Source: MH13 sp042140245
Lineage (GTDB): Bacteria > Pseudomonadota > Alphaproteobacteria > Rhizobiales > MH13
DNA length: 64,000 bases
Direction of reading: 5' to 3'
Assembly: GCF_042140245.1 (NCBI RefSeq)
Contig: NZ_CP159483.1
Coordinates: forward strand, 1,674,001-1,738,000
The position numbers and the translations under genes are program-made. This document shows positions 7,839 through 17,069 of the stretch, piece by piece; position 1 is the first letter of the stretch, and each line of letters starts with the position of its first letter. The notes beneath the pieces were generated by a model. It was not told where the DNA came from, did no database searches, and saw nothing but the letters and a program-made list of their open reading frames with translations.

Positions 7839-9395
7839 TCAGGCGGCGGCTCGTTTGGCCAGCAAGTTATCAAGGATCGCTTGCACCTCGTCAAAGGCGG
7901 ACTTTGGCTGATCGATACCGAGTTTTGACCGGCGAAACAGAACATCGTCTGCTGTCCGCGCCCATTCCTCTTCGACCATATGCTCGATCTCGCTTGGGAA
8001 GAGGCCGCACATCAAGGCTTGCTCGTTGCCGCCTGCGATGATGCCGGCAATCGACTGGGCCGAGCGCCCATACATCTGAACCAAGCGCTCGGCATGCGCG
8101 CCGGCGTCAACCACGCTCAAGGCTTGAGACAGCTGCGTCTGCACCTGTTCCAGAACTTTGCCGCGTGCAACATCATCAACAAAGGCATCGTCAAAAGCGG
8201 TGTAGCCGGTCCAGCCGCTTTCCATGCCACTGCCGGACGGTTTGGTGAGTTCTGCCAGATCATCCACCACTTTTTGCGACAGTGTGCGGAAGGTGGTGAG
8301 CTTGCCACCGAACACGTTGGTGAGGCCGGCTTTCAAATGTTTGCTGGTGAGGATTTTGTAGTCGCGCGTGACTTCTTGCGCGTTGTCGGTGCCATCATCG
8401 AGCAACGGCCGTACACCGGCAAAGGTCCAGGCGATATCGTCACGGGTAACCGGACGATCCAGATAGAGGTTGGCGGCTTTCAGCAGATAGTCGGTTTCTT
8501 CGTCTGAGATATGGACATCGCTTGGATCGGTGTGATCGGCATCGGTGGTGCCGATCAGCGCATAGTCGTTCTGATAGGGAATGGCGAAAACAACGCGCTC
8601 GTCCGGCTGTTGGAAGAGGTAGGCATCGTTGAGCCCTGCTGGCTTGCGAACCACGATGTGCGAGCCGCGCACCAGACGCAGCCCGATGGGCGAGTTGGAC
8701 CCGGTGAGCAGATGCGCCACCTTGTCGGCCCAGGGGCCTGCGGTGTTCACCACATGGCGGGCATGGATGTGATAGCGAACGCCATCGGACTGACGTTCCA
8801 ATGTCAGTTTCCAAATGCCGTCGCTGGCGGTCGCCTCAACAAGCTTGGTGCCAGGCTGGATGGTGGCGCCGCGCTTGGCGGCATCGGAGAGATTGGCGAG
8901 TGTCAGACGCACATCATCCACTTGGCAGTCATAGTAGGTGAAGCCACGCGTGCGTAATGCGGGCTTTAAAACCTCGCCCGCTGGATCGGTAGAGAGTTTG
9001 ATGCCTTTTGAGCCGGGAACCTTTCGGCTCATCGATAGATTGTCATAGAGAAAAAGGCCAAGCCGGATCAGCCAGGCCGGGCGCATGCCCGAGCCGTGCG
9101 GCAGCACGAACCGCAGCGGCGTGACGAGATGTGAGGCAACGGAAAGTAGGCGGGCGCGTTCAATCAACGAGTCGCGCACAAGAGCAAACTCATTGTGTTC
9201 AAGGTAACGCAGGCCACCGTGGATGAGCTTGGTGGACCAGCTGGAGGTCGCGCTAGCGATATCGCCCATCTCGACAAGCAACACCGAATAGCCACGCCCA
9301 ACGGCATCGCGTGCAACCCCTGCGCCATTGATGCCGCCGCCGATGACGCACACATCCACGGCTTGGGGCGTTCGCTCATCGTGTGCTGTGTTCAT
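7839..9395 (-). CDS. glpD: Aerobic glycerol-3-phosphate dehydrogenase
   Basis: 518 residues. The FAD-binding GGGINGAG motif (19-26) is followed by 'ATSSWSTKLIHGGLRYLEHNEFALVRDSLIERARLL', characteristic of GlpD, then the DAO fold ('VNTAGPWADKVAHL', 'IPYQNDYALIGTTD', 'VFGGKLTTFRTLSQKVVDDLAEL'). It is a membrane-associated flavoenzyme feeding electrons to quinone while making dihydroxyacetone phosphate. ATG 9395 is preferred over an upstream TTG (9416) because GAGGG lies about 10 nt before it. glpK follows, completing glycerol conversion. Confidence 0.96.
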   Translation of the reverse strand: MNTAHDERTPQAVDVCVIGGGINGAGVARDAVGRGYSVLLVEMGDIASATSSWSTKLIHGGLRYLEHNEFALVRDSLIERARLLSVASHLVTPLRFVLPHGSGMRPAWLIRLGLFLYDNLSMSRKVPGSKGIKLSTDPAGEVLKPALRTRGFTYYDCQVDDVRLTLANLSDAAKRGATIQPGTKLVEATASDGIWKLTLERQSDGVRYHIHARHVVNTAGPWADKVAHLLTGSNSPIGLRLVRGSHIVVRKPAGLNDAYLFQQPDERVVFAIPYQNDYALIGTTDADHTDPSDVHISDEETDYLLKAANLYLDRPVTRDDIAWTFAGVRPLLDDGTDNAQEVTRDYKILTSKHLKAGLTNVFGGKLTTFRTLSQKVVDDLAELTKPSGSGMESGWTGYTAFDDAFVDDVARGKVLEQVQTQLSQALSVVDAGAHAERLVQMYGRSAQSIAGIIAGGNEQALMCGLFPSEIEHMVEEEWARTADDVLFRRSKLGIDQPKSAFDEVQAILDNLLAKRAAA

Positions 9396-9555
9396 AGCCT
9401 CTGATCCCTCACTCAACCTCTGCCAACGATTGCAGGTCTAGCATGTGGCTCAACTTTGGTCTTAAGTCGCAAGAAGATCGGTGAAAACCGGCAAAACGTC
9501 ACCAAGTATGATTTACCACACCGCAGTACGCGACTTTTTGAGGGATTGAGAGACT

Positions 9556-10641
9556 ATGGCACGCGCAAAATTTGATGAGTTGGAGCGCGGCATCGCCGAA
9601 ACGCGAAGCCAGGTGCAGGAGATCAACTCCACGCAAGCCAAGATCGATGAGCGATTGGGCACTGTGCTCGGTGACAGCCAGATGCAGACGATCGACGTCA
9701 ACATTGATGATCAAGACTTCAAAGCTGTGGTGGAAAACGAAGACAAGTTGCAGGGCAACATCGCCTCGCTTGTCTACGGCCTAGATGAGATAACTCAGAC
9801 ATTCGGCTCTGAATTCAAGTCGATGAGTGAGTCGACATTTATGGAAAAGCTGACCGGCATCTTCTCCAAGCGTCGCTCCGAAGAGATGAAGACCAGCCGC
9901 ATCCGCAATGCTGATATTCGCTCCAATCTCAACAATCTGATTGAAAAGTCCGAAGTGATCCGCGGCCTTCTGGAAGAGCAGTTGGCGGTGATTGATGACC
10001 GGTTGGACAAATCCAAGACCGCGCAGGCCGATGTTTTGGAGCGTGCGCAGACAACGGCGCGCCAGATCGAAGAAACCGATGCGCAGCTCGATGAATTGGC
10101 ACCGAAGATTTCTGCCATTGATGCCAAGATTGCCGATGCGACAGGCGAAGAGTTGAAGGCCCTTCAGGCCGACCGGGCTGAGCTGGCCAACACGTACAAT
10201 GAGGCGACCGCCAAGAAACAAGAGCTGGTTGCGACCCAACAGTCCTTTGAGCGCTACGGCTCGATCTACGCCAACTATGTGGAAAGCCTTGCCAAGCAAA
10301 AAGCCGCCCAGCAGACGCTCATCTCCAAGCTCAACATCGACACTGAGCAACGCACGATCATGTACGATGCACTGGTGGAATCCCTGCGGACATCGGCGCA
10401 ACAAAACATTGGTCACCGGATCGATGATGTGGGCCGTGAAACCGATGCGCAGGCTGAGGCGATGATCACGCAGATTGGCATCAGCTCTGAAAATCGCATC
10501 GTTTCCATGATGGAAGCGCATGAGATTTACATGAAGCGCACCGCCGACATTCGTCAGAAGGCCGATCTGGCCAACGCAGAGTTTGCCCGGCGTTTTGGCA
10601 AGATCGTCGATCAGGTCGAATCCGGCAAATATGTCGAATAG
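9556..10641 (+). CDS. Coiled-coil protein, first gene of an uncharacterised AAA+ operon
   Basis: 361 residues, almost wholly helical, without signal peptide or membrane helix. Heptad-rich stretches cover about 1-40 and 130-270 ('DDRLDKSKTAQADVLERAQTTARQIEETDAQLDEL'). The C-terminal part ('LISKLNIDTEQRTIMYDALVESLRTSAQQNIGHRIDDVG') looks loosely like the later helices of toxic-anion-resistance TelA proteins, but I cannot confirm that. Relatives are, as I recall, often labelled only 'cell surface protein' in rhizobia. It opens a five-gene run with spacings of 6 nt or less up to the fourth gene. Likely a cytoplasmic scaffold or adaptor for the ATPase; this is inference. Confidence 0.7.
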   Translation: MARAKFDELERGIAETRSQVQEINSTQAKIDERLGTVLGDSQMQTIDVNIDDQDFKAVVENEDKLQGNIASLVYGLDEITQTFGSEFKSMSESTFMEKLTGIFSKRRSEEMKTSRIRNADIRSNLNNLIEKSEVIRGLLEEQLAVIDDRLDKSKTAQADVLERAQTTARQIEETDAQLDELAPKISAIDAKIADATGEELKALQADRAELANTYNEATAKKQELVATQQSFERYGSIYANYVESLAKQKAAQQTLISKLNIDTEQRTIMYDALVESLRTSAQQNIGHRIDDVGRETDAQAEAMITQIGISSENRIVSMMEAHEIYMKRTADIRQKADLANAEFARRFGKIVDQVESGKYVE

Positions 10642-10647
10642 GTCTGC

Positions 10648-11673
10648 TTGATCTTGAATGCGATCCACCAAACAACCCCCGATGTTCGGCGGGTTTATTT
10701 TCAGACGCTGGCGCGGGTAACCGCAGGGCTATTGCAATCCTCCGACACGGTGTTGGTGGACCTTGCGGCGCGCCTTGATGCCTCGTTCGGCCTATTGGAC
10801 AAGCGTGACGCAGGCGGATTGCCTGCGCGGGTCGATCGCAACGATAGCGGTCTGCCAATTCTTGCCGATGTGATCGCGCTGGCGCGGGACGTAAAGGAGC
10901 GCAAAGAGCCAGAGCAAAGCTCGGCAAGCCTGCGCGAGCGCCTGCTCGATCAGATGATGGAGCGCCGCCGCGTGCCGCGTGCCTTGCAACTGCAAGAGAT
11001 TGGTAGAGCCATCTATCAAGAGGCTGTTCGCGGTGCGTTGCCGATCTTCTGGCCAGAAGGGCGTTCGCTGAACCCGCAAGATGACGGGCGTCTGAAGCAG
11101 ATTTCCTGGGATCATTGGGATGGCGGCACCAACCGGCCTGTTTTCACCCATGCCTGGCTTGAATATCGCCAGCCGCAGGCCTTCCCTCACACCGAGATGC
11201 AGGCTTTGGCGCGCAAGTTTTCTGGCACAGGCTTTACGCCACTGGCGAGTGCAATCGAGTTCGATGACGCCTTCGATACCATCGCACTGAAGCGGTTAAA
11301 GCGGTGGACGTTGGGGCCGTTTTATTCGCCCATCTTCATGGATGTACCGCCGGCCTTCGAGCCGCTGTTTGCCGATTTGCCCATTGAGGATGCCTGGATG
11401 TTTGTCTGGCATGTGGATGAGGTGATCTCGGTGGGCACCGAAGAAACCAAGAGCTGGTTTTTGGCGCCGACCCGCTACCGTGAAACCTATGCGGTGGACA
11501 CGACCGATGGTTTGGCGACCGAACGCGGGGCCAGCGCCTCGCGCGCCCATGCCCTGTTGCCGCATCGCGCTCACCAGAAACTTGCTGGCTATGATGGCGG
11601 TATCGACACGTTGATGCGTGGCATGCGCGTGCACTCGCTGTCGCCCGGCGGTGAGCTGTTTGAGGATATCTAA
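10648..11673 (+). CDS. Uncharacterised protein upstream of AAA+ ATPase
   Basis: 341 residues; not recognised. The start is TTG 10648: it is 6 nt after the previous stop, has AGG 5 nt upstream, and no ATG occurs before residue 80. The N-terminal half looks helical ('RRVYFQTLARVTAGLLQSSDTVLVDLAARLDASFGLLDKRD'), the C-terminal half mixed, with aromatic-rich 'LKQISWDHWDGG' and 'EDAWMFVWHVDEVISVGTEE'. No signal peptide, no membrane helix, no catalytic motif seen. Its stop TAA abuts the ATG of the ATPase, so it is surely co-translated with it and probably works in the same complex. Confidence 0.65.
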   Translation: MILNAIHQTTPDVRRVYFQTLARVTAGLLQSSDTVLVDLAARLDASFGLLDKRDAGGLPARVDRNDSGLPILADVIALARDVKERKEPEQSSASLRERLLDQMMERRRVPRALQLQEIGRAIYQEAVRGALPIFWPEGRSLNPQDDGRLKQISWDHWDGGTNRPVFTHAWLEYRQPQAFPHTEMQALARKFSGTGFTPLASAIEFDDAFDTIALKRLKRWTLGPFYSPIFMDVPPAFEPLFADLPIEDAWMFVWHVDEVISVGTEETKSWFLAPTRYRETYAVDTTDGLATERGASASRAHALLPHRAHQKLAGYDGGIDTLMRGMRVHSLSPGGELFEDI

Positions 11674-13572
11674 ATGATAGAGGCCAGTTCCGTTCGCATT
11701 CCCGAAGCGCGGATTGTCGAAGCTTATCCAGCAGCGCTCGGCTTGATGGAAAATGCGCAAGTGGAAGAGGCGCTGCCTCGCCCCGCCGATGCGCCGGGCA
11801 GGACCCGTTTCGTCTCGCCAATCGCCGGTGCGTCGGCGCCACGACGCATGGTGCGTGCCAACCTGGAAGCGGCGCTGCGCAAGTCCGGTGGTGATGATCC
11901 ACTGCTTTCCACGCGTGAACACGGGATTTTGGTATCGCTTCGCCGCGCCTTGGCTGTCGGGATGACCGTCTCCGAATTCTTCATTGAGCCGCTTGGTTAT
12001 CTCGATCTTGGAGAGAAGAAACGCTCCTCTGGCCTCTCGGCAACGGATGAAACGCAGTTTCGTTCGCTTGTGCGGGCGAGGGCGCTGGTGGCCGCATTGG
12101 TGACCGCCTCGCACTTCCTGCACGCGTTGGGTGATAGCCCCACTGGTGAACCGACAGCGCTGGGCGAACCCGGCTATGACACGGCCAATGACGCGTTGAG
12201 TTTCGTCGTGGCGCAGGTCGCCAAGGCTGCCACCGACGCCGTGGACAACGAAGACCTTGGTCCGCGTATTGCTCGTGCTATGGCCGATGTGATCGACCGT
12301 GTGGAAGGCGATGCCCACCGGATTATGGGTGACAGTCTTCAGGCTTTTCTGGCGCGCACCTATGCCGTGGAAGTCGATGACTTCCATGTGCGCGGGTTTG
12401 AGCGCTCGGCCTCGACCAAGGGCCGTAAGCCTCTCGTCATGCAGTTCAAGCAAGTGCACGAGGTGGTCGGCAATCACATCGCCAAGGCGCAGGCCATCAA
12501 GCTCGCCAAGATGCTTGTGGCGTACGATTTTGAACGTCAGAAAAACCCATTTGTGGAGCTGGGCGGTTTCCTCTTCACCTTCGTCGGTGATGGCTTTCCG
12601 GGCACCGGCAAAACGACGCTGATCCAAATGACCGCTGGTCTGGTGAAAGAGTATTGCGACCTGGCCGGATATCCGTTCGTTTACGAGAATTTTGGCATCG
12701 ACCAGATCAGTGAGTACCAGGGAAAATCAGGTCAGAACTGCCGCGCGTTCATTGATCGGGTTCTGGACCCTCAAGCCATTGGTTTTGGCACGATTGACGA
12801 CATCGATCAGGTGGCTGGCAAGCGCGATGATCGGCAAAGTTCCTCAGGACAACAAGAGGTTACAGGTGTTCTGATGGCCGCATTCTCTGGTGCGGAAACC
12901 GTTGTGCGTGGTAATGCCAGTTTCGGTATGTTTTCCAATTATCCGGAGAAGGTGGACGATGCTTTGCGCCAGCGCGCTGGTGCGCGTTGGCTGGTGGATG
13001 GGCCGCAAACCGAGAACGATTATATCGACATCTTCCACCTGCTGCTCGGCAAGAAACATGACGTGCCCTTGGGCCAAGATGACTTCTTTGCCGATCAGGC
13101 TTTGAAGCAAGCGGTGGCCAAAAGTTACGCCCAGCACAACCGACCACAGGAAGATGGCCTGATGGTGGTGTGGGAGCGGTTTACCGATGAGCATGGGGAG
13201 CCAAAGACGATCCGCGATGTCGGGCTTTACCTTCACGCGATCAAAGAGGCGGAGCCACGTTTCACCGGGCGGGCGATCAAGAACGTCACGGATGGGATTA
13301 AATACCGTGCGATGGATGTTGAACTGCCGGACGAATGGTTTGAGAACCCCGAAGCTTTCTTGCAGAAGGGGTATGATGACAAGCTGGCGATGATCGAAGA
13401 TCTGCAAAAGCCGATTTCGATGGATTTCATTTTGCAGGAGATCAACCGCTACGCTGACTCAGAGTTCCGCTACTCCGACAAGTCCGATGAGGCGGCCATC
13501 CAAGAGCTGTTGCGCGACCACCGTGTGCGCCAGAAAGCCGCCGAACGCCTCGACGATCTTGAGGACGACTGA
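11674..13572 (+). CDS. AAA+ ATPase of the uncharacterised operon
   Basis: 632 residues. The N-terminal ~290 residues are helical and without a known domain. The AAA+ core begins near 'GGFLFTFVGDGFPGTGKTTLIQ': Walker A GFPGTGKT is at 307-314. Walker B-like 'GFGTIDDIDQV' starts at 370. Then comes 'FGMFSNYPEKVDDALRQRAGARW', which has the form of sensor 1 plus arginine finger in classical AAA proteins. The C-terminal ~150 residues are helical. No protease or helicase domain is present, so it is more likely a remodelling ATPase. The ATG directly abuts the upstream stop, and its TGA overlaps the next ATG (TGATG), implying tight coupling. Substrate unknown. Confidence 0.85.
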   Translation: MIEASSVRIPEARIVEAYPAALGLMENAQVEEALPRPADAPGRTRFVSPIAGASAPRRMVRANLEAALRKSGGDDPLLSTREHGILVSLRRALAVGMTVSEFFIEPLGYLDLGEKKRSSGLSATDETQFRSLVRARALVAALVTASHFLHALGDSPTGEPTALGEPGYDTANDALSFVVAQVAKAATDAVDNEDLGPRIARAMADVIDRVEGDAHRIMGDSLQAFLARTYAVEVDDFHVRGFERSASTKGRKPLVMQFKQVHEVVGNHIAKAQAIKLAKMLVAYDFERQKNPFVELGGFLFTFVGDGFPGTGKTTLIQMTAGLVKEYCDLAGYPFVYENFGIDQISEYQGKSGQNCRAFIDRVLDPQAIGFGTIDDIDQVAGKRDDRQSSSGQQEVTGVLMAAFSGAETVVRGNASFGMFSNYPEKVDDALRQRAGARWLVDGPQTENDYIDIFHLLLGKKHDVPLGQDDFFADQALKQAVAKSYAQHNRPQEDGLMVVWERFTDEHGEPKTIRDVGLYLHAIKEAEPRFTGRAIKNVTDGIKYRAMDVELPDEWFENPEAFLQKGYDDKLAMIEDLQKPISMDFILQEINRYADSEFRYSDKSDEAAIQELLRDHRVRQKAAERLDDLEDD

Positions 13573-14891
13573 TGCAACGCCTCATCGAAGAAGGCCTGCG
13601 CTTTGGCGGGCTTTTGCATGTCGATCATGCCCATCTGGTGGCCCGGTACAACGCGGCACTGAAGGCGCTTGGGCTGCCGGAAACGGAGCTGACCGACTTT
13701 TACATTGATGCGTCGGGCTACTCGTATGAAGTCGCGCTGGAGATGCAGAACGCCAGCTATCTGGACCCGGAAGGGATCAATCGGCGCTTCATCATTCTCT
13801 CGCCCGATCAGGCCGATCTGCCACTGATCCGCACCAGTTTTTCTGCCGACGGGCAGGTGATCCGAGCTTTCTTTGCCGCCAATGATCGGATGATCCGCGC
13901 GGTGACGCTGAAGGATGCGGTCTACGGCGAAATCGAGAACCTTGTGTTCGATGTGGAGCGTCCTGCTGATGTGCTTGGCATCCGCGATGTGCGCTTTTTG
14001 GTGCGCACGCCGACGGGTCTCTTGGAAGAAGCGCAGACGCTGAAGGCGCAGATGGATCGGTTTCTGACGGAACCAAACGCTTGGGCCGATCAAAAACTGC
14101 TCGATGCCATTGTCTCCGGTGCGAGCCGTGTGGGCGACGTGCGCCGCAACGGTTTCTTGCCGCAGAAGCTCTCCTTCCAGTGGCCGAATGTCTTTTGGAC
14201 CAGCCATTTCGGCGGCGCCTATGTGATCAGCAACGGAGACTCATCTCGCGATGGCGCTGTGATGATTGGCGATCCCGATCAGCTTCAGCCCAAACCCTTT
14301 GGGGCCTCGATCATCGCGTTGCACGAAACGCCCGTGCTTTTCTCCTATTTGGACGAAGAACGGCTGTTGGAGCCGTTCAACCCACGCTGGCTGAAAGAGT
14401 CGGGCATTTTGGAGCATCGTTTGCGGCTGCTGGTGGCGGAGCTTTTGATGCTGGGCGATCATGATTTTGACGCCACACCGATGATTGATGATGCGTATCT
14501 CTCGCGCTGGATCGCCGACAATATGGCCAAGCTCAACCCGGACCGCCGGTTCCGCGTGATCAGCCAGATGCGTGGGCTGCTCGACACGCCTGCTGAAGCG
14601 GCGGCCTATGAGCGCCGCCTGTCAGCTGAGCAGCGGTTCTATTTTCGTCGGGCTGTGCCGGATGCACCCGGCGCGGCAGACATCAATCGCATCATCGTGG
14701 AGCACATGCCGTTTGATCTGCTCTCAACGTTTATTCTCAACAAGCGGCGTTTTTATGCGATCTATGAGACATACACGCAGCGGCAAAAGGCTTTTGCGGT
14801 GGATTATCTTACCACCCATTACGCGCCCAACACCCATGACCGCTGGCGCATGCGTGCAAAAGTGCGCGAAGCGTTTTTCGGGCTGCATTAA
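13572..14891 (+). CDS. DUF6638-like protein
   Basis: 439 residues, soluble, no signal peptide. The start 'MQRLIEEGLRFGGLLHVDHAHLVARYNAALKALGLPETELTDFYIDASGYSYEVALEM' agrees with my memory of DUF6638 proteins of alphaproteobacteria, which are also found beside AAA+ ATPases. No catalytic motif is visible. The start overlaps the ATPase stop by one base (TGATG). The next gene begins 12 nt after the stop. Function unknown; family assignment is from recall and should be tested by profile search. Confidence 0.65.
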   Translation: MQRLIEEGLRFGGLLHVDHAHLVARYNAALKALGLPETELTDFYIDASGYSYEVALEMQNASYLDPEGINRRFIILSPDQADLPLIRTSFSADGQVIRAFFAANDRMIRAVTLKDAVYGEIENLVFDVERPADVLGIRDVRFLVRTPTGLLEEAQTLKAQMDRFLTEPNAWADQKLLDAIVSGASRVGDVRRNGFLPQKLSFQWPNVFWTSHFGGAYVISNGDSSRDGAVMIGDPDQLQPKPFGASIIALHETPVLFSYLDEERLLEPFNPRWLKESGILEHRLRLLVAELLMLGDHDFDATPMIDDAYLSRWIADNMAKLNPDRRFRVISQMRGLLDTPAEAAAYERRLSAEQRFYFRRAVPDAPGAADINRIIVEHMPFDLLSTFILNKRRFYAIYETYTQRQKAFAVDYLTTHYAPNTHDRWRMRAKVREAFFGLH

Positions 14892-14903
14892 AGGAAAACA
14901 GTG

Positions 14904-16091
14904 ATGCTTGACCCTCTTATCGACTGGATCAAAGCCATGTGGCGCGGGTTTATCGCGCTGTTCCGCCTGCGGCTACCCAAGCCTGAAGACGGCGGGCCAG
15001 AAAGGATGCGCGGTGTGCGCGCCACGGGCCGTATCTTTTGGCGCGGCGGGCTGCTGATCTTCATCGTTCTGTTCCTTATCTGGAACATCTCGTTTTTCTG
15101 GAATGTGCTGTGGACGCGCGGCGACACACTGACCTATCCGCAGGATGTGCTGCGCGCCAACGCGATGGTGGCGACCGAAGAGACAGCCACCGTGGATGGA
15201 TCGCCATCTGACACGCGCACCTGTGACCGTTCGCAGATCGTCGACATGCAGATTTATTTGCTCGACCTGATGGTCAATCAAAACGAGTGGGTACCCTCCA
15301 TGCCGCAATACAAGGTCGGCATTTTGGGGCTGGTTGAATGGGAAGCAACGCCTTTCTTTGACAACAAAGCAGCTTTCCAGACCGGCGTGTTGATCGCGCT
15401 GCGCCGCACGGCGGTGGAGCTTGTGGATGTGCTTGGCCGTGAGCGCGGCACATCGGGTGCCGACGAGGACCTAGATACCGCGCGCGGACGTCTGCAATCG
15501 GACGAGCAGATTTGGTGGTTCAACCCGTTTGACGAGCGCCGTCCCTTTGGCCCGGTGCAGCCATCCTCGCGCCTGTTTGCCGGCGCCATCCCGCTCTACC
15601 AGGATTACAATGATCGGCTGGAGGCGTGCGATGCGCTGTTTGATGCGCGCGCCGACAATCTGATCCAATTCCTGGATCGTGTTGCCCGTGACATCGGCTC
15701 CTCGGTGGACCAGCTGTCACGCCGCTCAACGGGCCGCCAGTATGACGCCGACCTCGACATTTTTGTGCCGGGTGAGGGTAATGACCGTGGCTGGTTCGAC
15801 TTCCGGGCGGACAATTTGTTCATGGAAGCCTCAGGCCAGATGTTTGCCTATCACGGCCTGCTTCAGGCGGCGCGGGAAGACTTCGCCGATGTGGTTCAAT
15901 CACGCAATCTGGGTGGCGTCTGGGACCGGATGGAGCAGCACATCGCCGAAGCCGCCGCTCTTTCTCCGCTGGTCATCTCCAATGGCCGTGAGGATGGCGT
16001 GCTGATGCCCGATCATTTGAGCATTATGAGTGAGAATATTCTCCGCGCCCGCACGAATATGAGCGAGATCAGGGGCATTCTGGAGCGGTAA
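14904..16091 (+). CDS. Membrane-anchored DUF2333-like protein
   Basis: 395 residues. A basic cytoplasmic N-terminus is followed by one strong membrane helix (about 49-70, 'LLIFIVLFLIWNISFFWNVLW'), then a large domain on the far side of the membrane. Tryptophan/proline-rich signatures such as 'NQNEWVPSMPQYKVGILGLVEWEATPFFDNKAAFQTGVLIALRRTAVELVDVLGRERGTS' and 'WWFNPFDERRPFGPVQPSSRLF' agree with the DUF2333 family as I remember it. ATG 14904 was chosen over GTG 14901 because AAGGA lies 8 nt upstream. It ends the five-gene operon and would tie the AAA+ module to the inner membrane. Confidence 0.65.
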   Translation: MLDPLIDWIKAMWRGFIALFRLRLPKPEDGGPERMRGVRATGRIFWRGGLLIFIVLFLIWNISFFWNVLWTRGDTLTYPQDVLRANAMVATEETATVDGSPSDTRTCDRSQIVDMQIYLLDLMVNQNEWVPSMPQYKVGILGLVEWEATPFFDNKAAFQTGVLIALRRTAVELVDVLGRERGTSGADEDLDTARGRLQSDEQIWWFNPFDERRPFGPVQPSSRLFAGAIPLYQDYNDRLEACDALFDARADNLIQFLDRVARDIGSSVDQLSRRSTGRQYDADLDIFVPGEGNDRGWFDFRADNLFMEASGQMFAYHGLLQAAREDFADVVQSRNLGGVWDRMEQHIAEAAALSPLVISNGREDGVLMPDHLSIMSENILRARTNMSEIRGILER

Positions 16092-16121
16092 GTCTTCCTT
16101 CTCTCATCAAGCACAATCGTC

Positions 16122-16144
16122 ATCACCGGCCTTGAGCCGGTGAT
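16122..16144. repeat. Palindromic intergenic repeat, copy 1 (CTTGA loop)
   Basis: Perfect 9-bp arms ATCACCGGC / GCCGGTGAT around CTTGA. The loop is the reverse complement of TCAAG in the copies at 16201 and 17488, so this is the same element in the opposite orientation. It lies 30 bp after the AAA+ operon and could form a hairpin in its transcript, but there is no T-tract. Confidence 0.7.
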
Positions 16145-16200
16145 CGAGCCTCGCGTGCTTCAGAATGAATGATAGTGCTCAATAGGACCTTTGGAGCTGG

Positions 16201-16223
16201 ATGGCCGGGTCAAGCCCGGCCAT
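16201..16223. repeat. Palindromic intergenic repeat, copy 2 (TCAAG loop)
   Basis: Perfect 9-bp arms ATGGCCGGG / CCCGGCCAT around TCAAG. The form ATNNCCGG-N-TCAAG-N-CCGGNNAT is shared with copy 1 (inverted). Confidence 0.75.
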
Positions 16224-16287
16224 GATAAGAAGGTGTGGTCTCCCTGTGCTTGTCGTGGAGGTCCATTCCTTAATCGCCGCTGACTGG

Positions 16288-16310
16288 ACCCTCGGGGCTA
16301 GTCCGAGGGT
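16288..16310. repeat. Palindromic intergenic repeat, third hairpin with a different loop
   Basis: Perfect 8-bp arms ACCCTCGG / CCGAGGGT around GGCTAGT. It ends in GGGTGACA, a context I associate with alphaproteobacterial intergenic palindromes. It may be a sub-type of the same family or a separate one. The 273 bp between the AAA+ operon and the DHFR-like gene hold these three hairpins and nothing else I can recognise. Confidence 0.6.
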
Positions 16311-16364
16311 GACACCATCTGGGTGGGCAAGGCAATAGAGCCAAGTGGCCGGATCGCGCGCCCC

Positions 16365-16919
16365 TCAAGCGTTCGGATGTTCCACCGCAAACTCCTGAAA
16401 CAGTGTGCCGTTGTCGTGCGCCTTTTCTTCCAGCAGTTTCAGCATTGGCGCGTCACCGATCCCGGAAAACAGTGGCACGCCGCTGCCCAGCACAGTAGGG
16501 GCTCGTTTCAAGCGAAGGCGATCAATCAGGCGCGCCGCCAGTAGCGATCCGGCCAAAACACCGCCACCACAGAGGTAAAGGGCACCCGTCGCCTCAGCTT
16601 TCAGCGTGCGCACCGCGGCAATGGCATTGTCGCGGATCACTGACACATCTGCATCGGCTGGTAAGTCGATGCTTTCTGAGATCACCACCGAGCGCATGGA
16701 TGGGTAGGGGTTGCCGCCGGGCGGCAGGCCGAACGCGTAGCCAAACTCATAGGTCGCACGGCCCATCAGGGCGACAGCATAGGTGCTAAGGCGGGCTTGG
16801 TAGTCGTCAACGATGCTGCCTTCATGGGGAAAGCGGGACACGTCAGGGTGGCCGCCGACAACAGGGCCAGCGATGAAGCCGTCAATGGAGACGGCCACGT
16901 CATAGACAAGGGGTTGCAT
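16365..16919 (-). CDS. Dihydrofolate-reductase-family protein (RibD C-terminal domain type)
   Basis: 184 residues. The fold is that of RibD-C/DHFR-like reductases: 'VYDVAVSIDGFIAGP' at the start, 'ALMGRATYEFG' in the NADPH-binding region, 'RSVVISES' and 'GALYLCGGGVLAGSLLAARLIDRLRLKRAPTVLGSGVPLF'. These stand-alone proteins bind NADPH, but their substrates are mostly unknown; it is not a classical folA product. AGGAG lies 7 nt before ATG 16919. A palindrome 32 bp upstream may be its operator. It appears monocistronic. Confidence 0.88.
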   Translation of the reverse strand: MQPLVYDVAVSIDGFIAGPVVGGHPDVSRFPHEGSIVDDYQARLSTYAVALMGRATYEFGYAFGLPPGGNPYPSMRSVVISESIDLPADADVSVIRDNAIAAVRTLKAEATGALYLCGGGVLAGSLLAARLIDRLRLKRAPTVLGSGVPLFSGIGDAPMLKLLEEKAHDNGTLFQEFAVEHPNA

Positions 16920-16950
16920 GAAGCACTCCTGAAACAGGTCAATCTATCGC

Positions 16951-16968
16951 GCACCAGTATGCTGGTGC
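16951..16968. promoter_or_regulatory. Candidate operator: GCACCAG-TATG-CTGGTGC palindrome
   Basis: A perfect 7-bp inverted repeat with a 4-nt centre sits 32 bp upstream of the DHFR-like start and about 100 bp before the divergent DUF1622 gene. Its size fits a dimeric repressor site; the regulator is not known. Confidence 0.4.
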
Positions 16969-17069
16969 AGGTGTTGGGCGATGGATTAGTTGGTCACTGT
17001 CAGGGCGCTCCTCTTGGCGGGCAGCCGATGTAGCGCAAGCGCTGCGCAAATGCAAAAGGGAACATACGC

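Noticed and set aside
9781..10671. A 296-codon minus-strand frame opposite the coiled-coil gene
   Set aside because: An antisense shadow of a helical, charged protein; no start context and no domain.
11296..12627. A 443-codon open frame on the minus strand opposite the AAA+ operon
   Set aside because: It is antisense to well-supported coding sequence, has no domain, no ribosome site and a composition typical of the mirror frame of GC-rich genes.
16122..16310. Cluster of palindromes considered as a CRISPR array
   Set aside because: The repeats differ from each other, are inverted relative to one another, and have no regular spacers; no cas genes are present.
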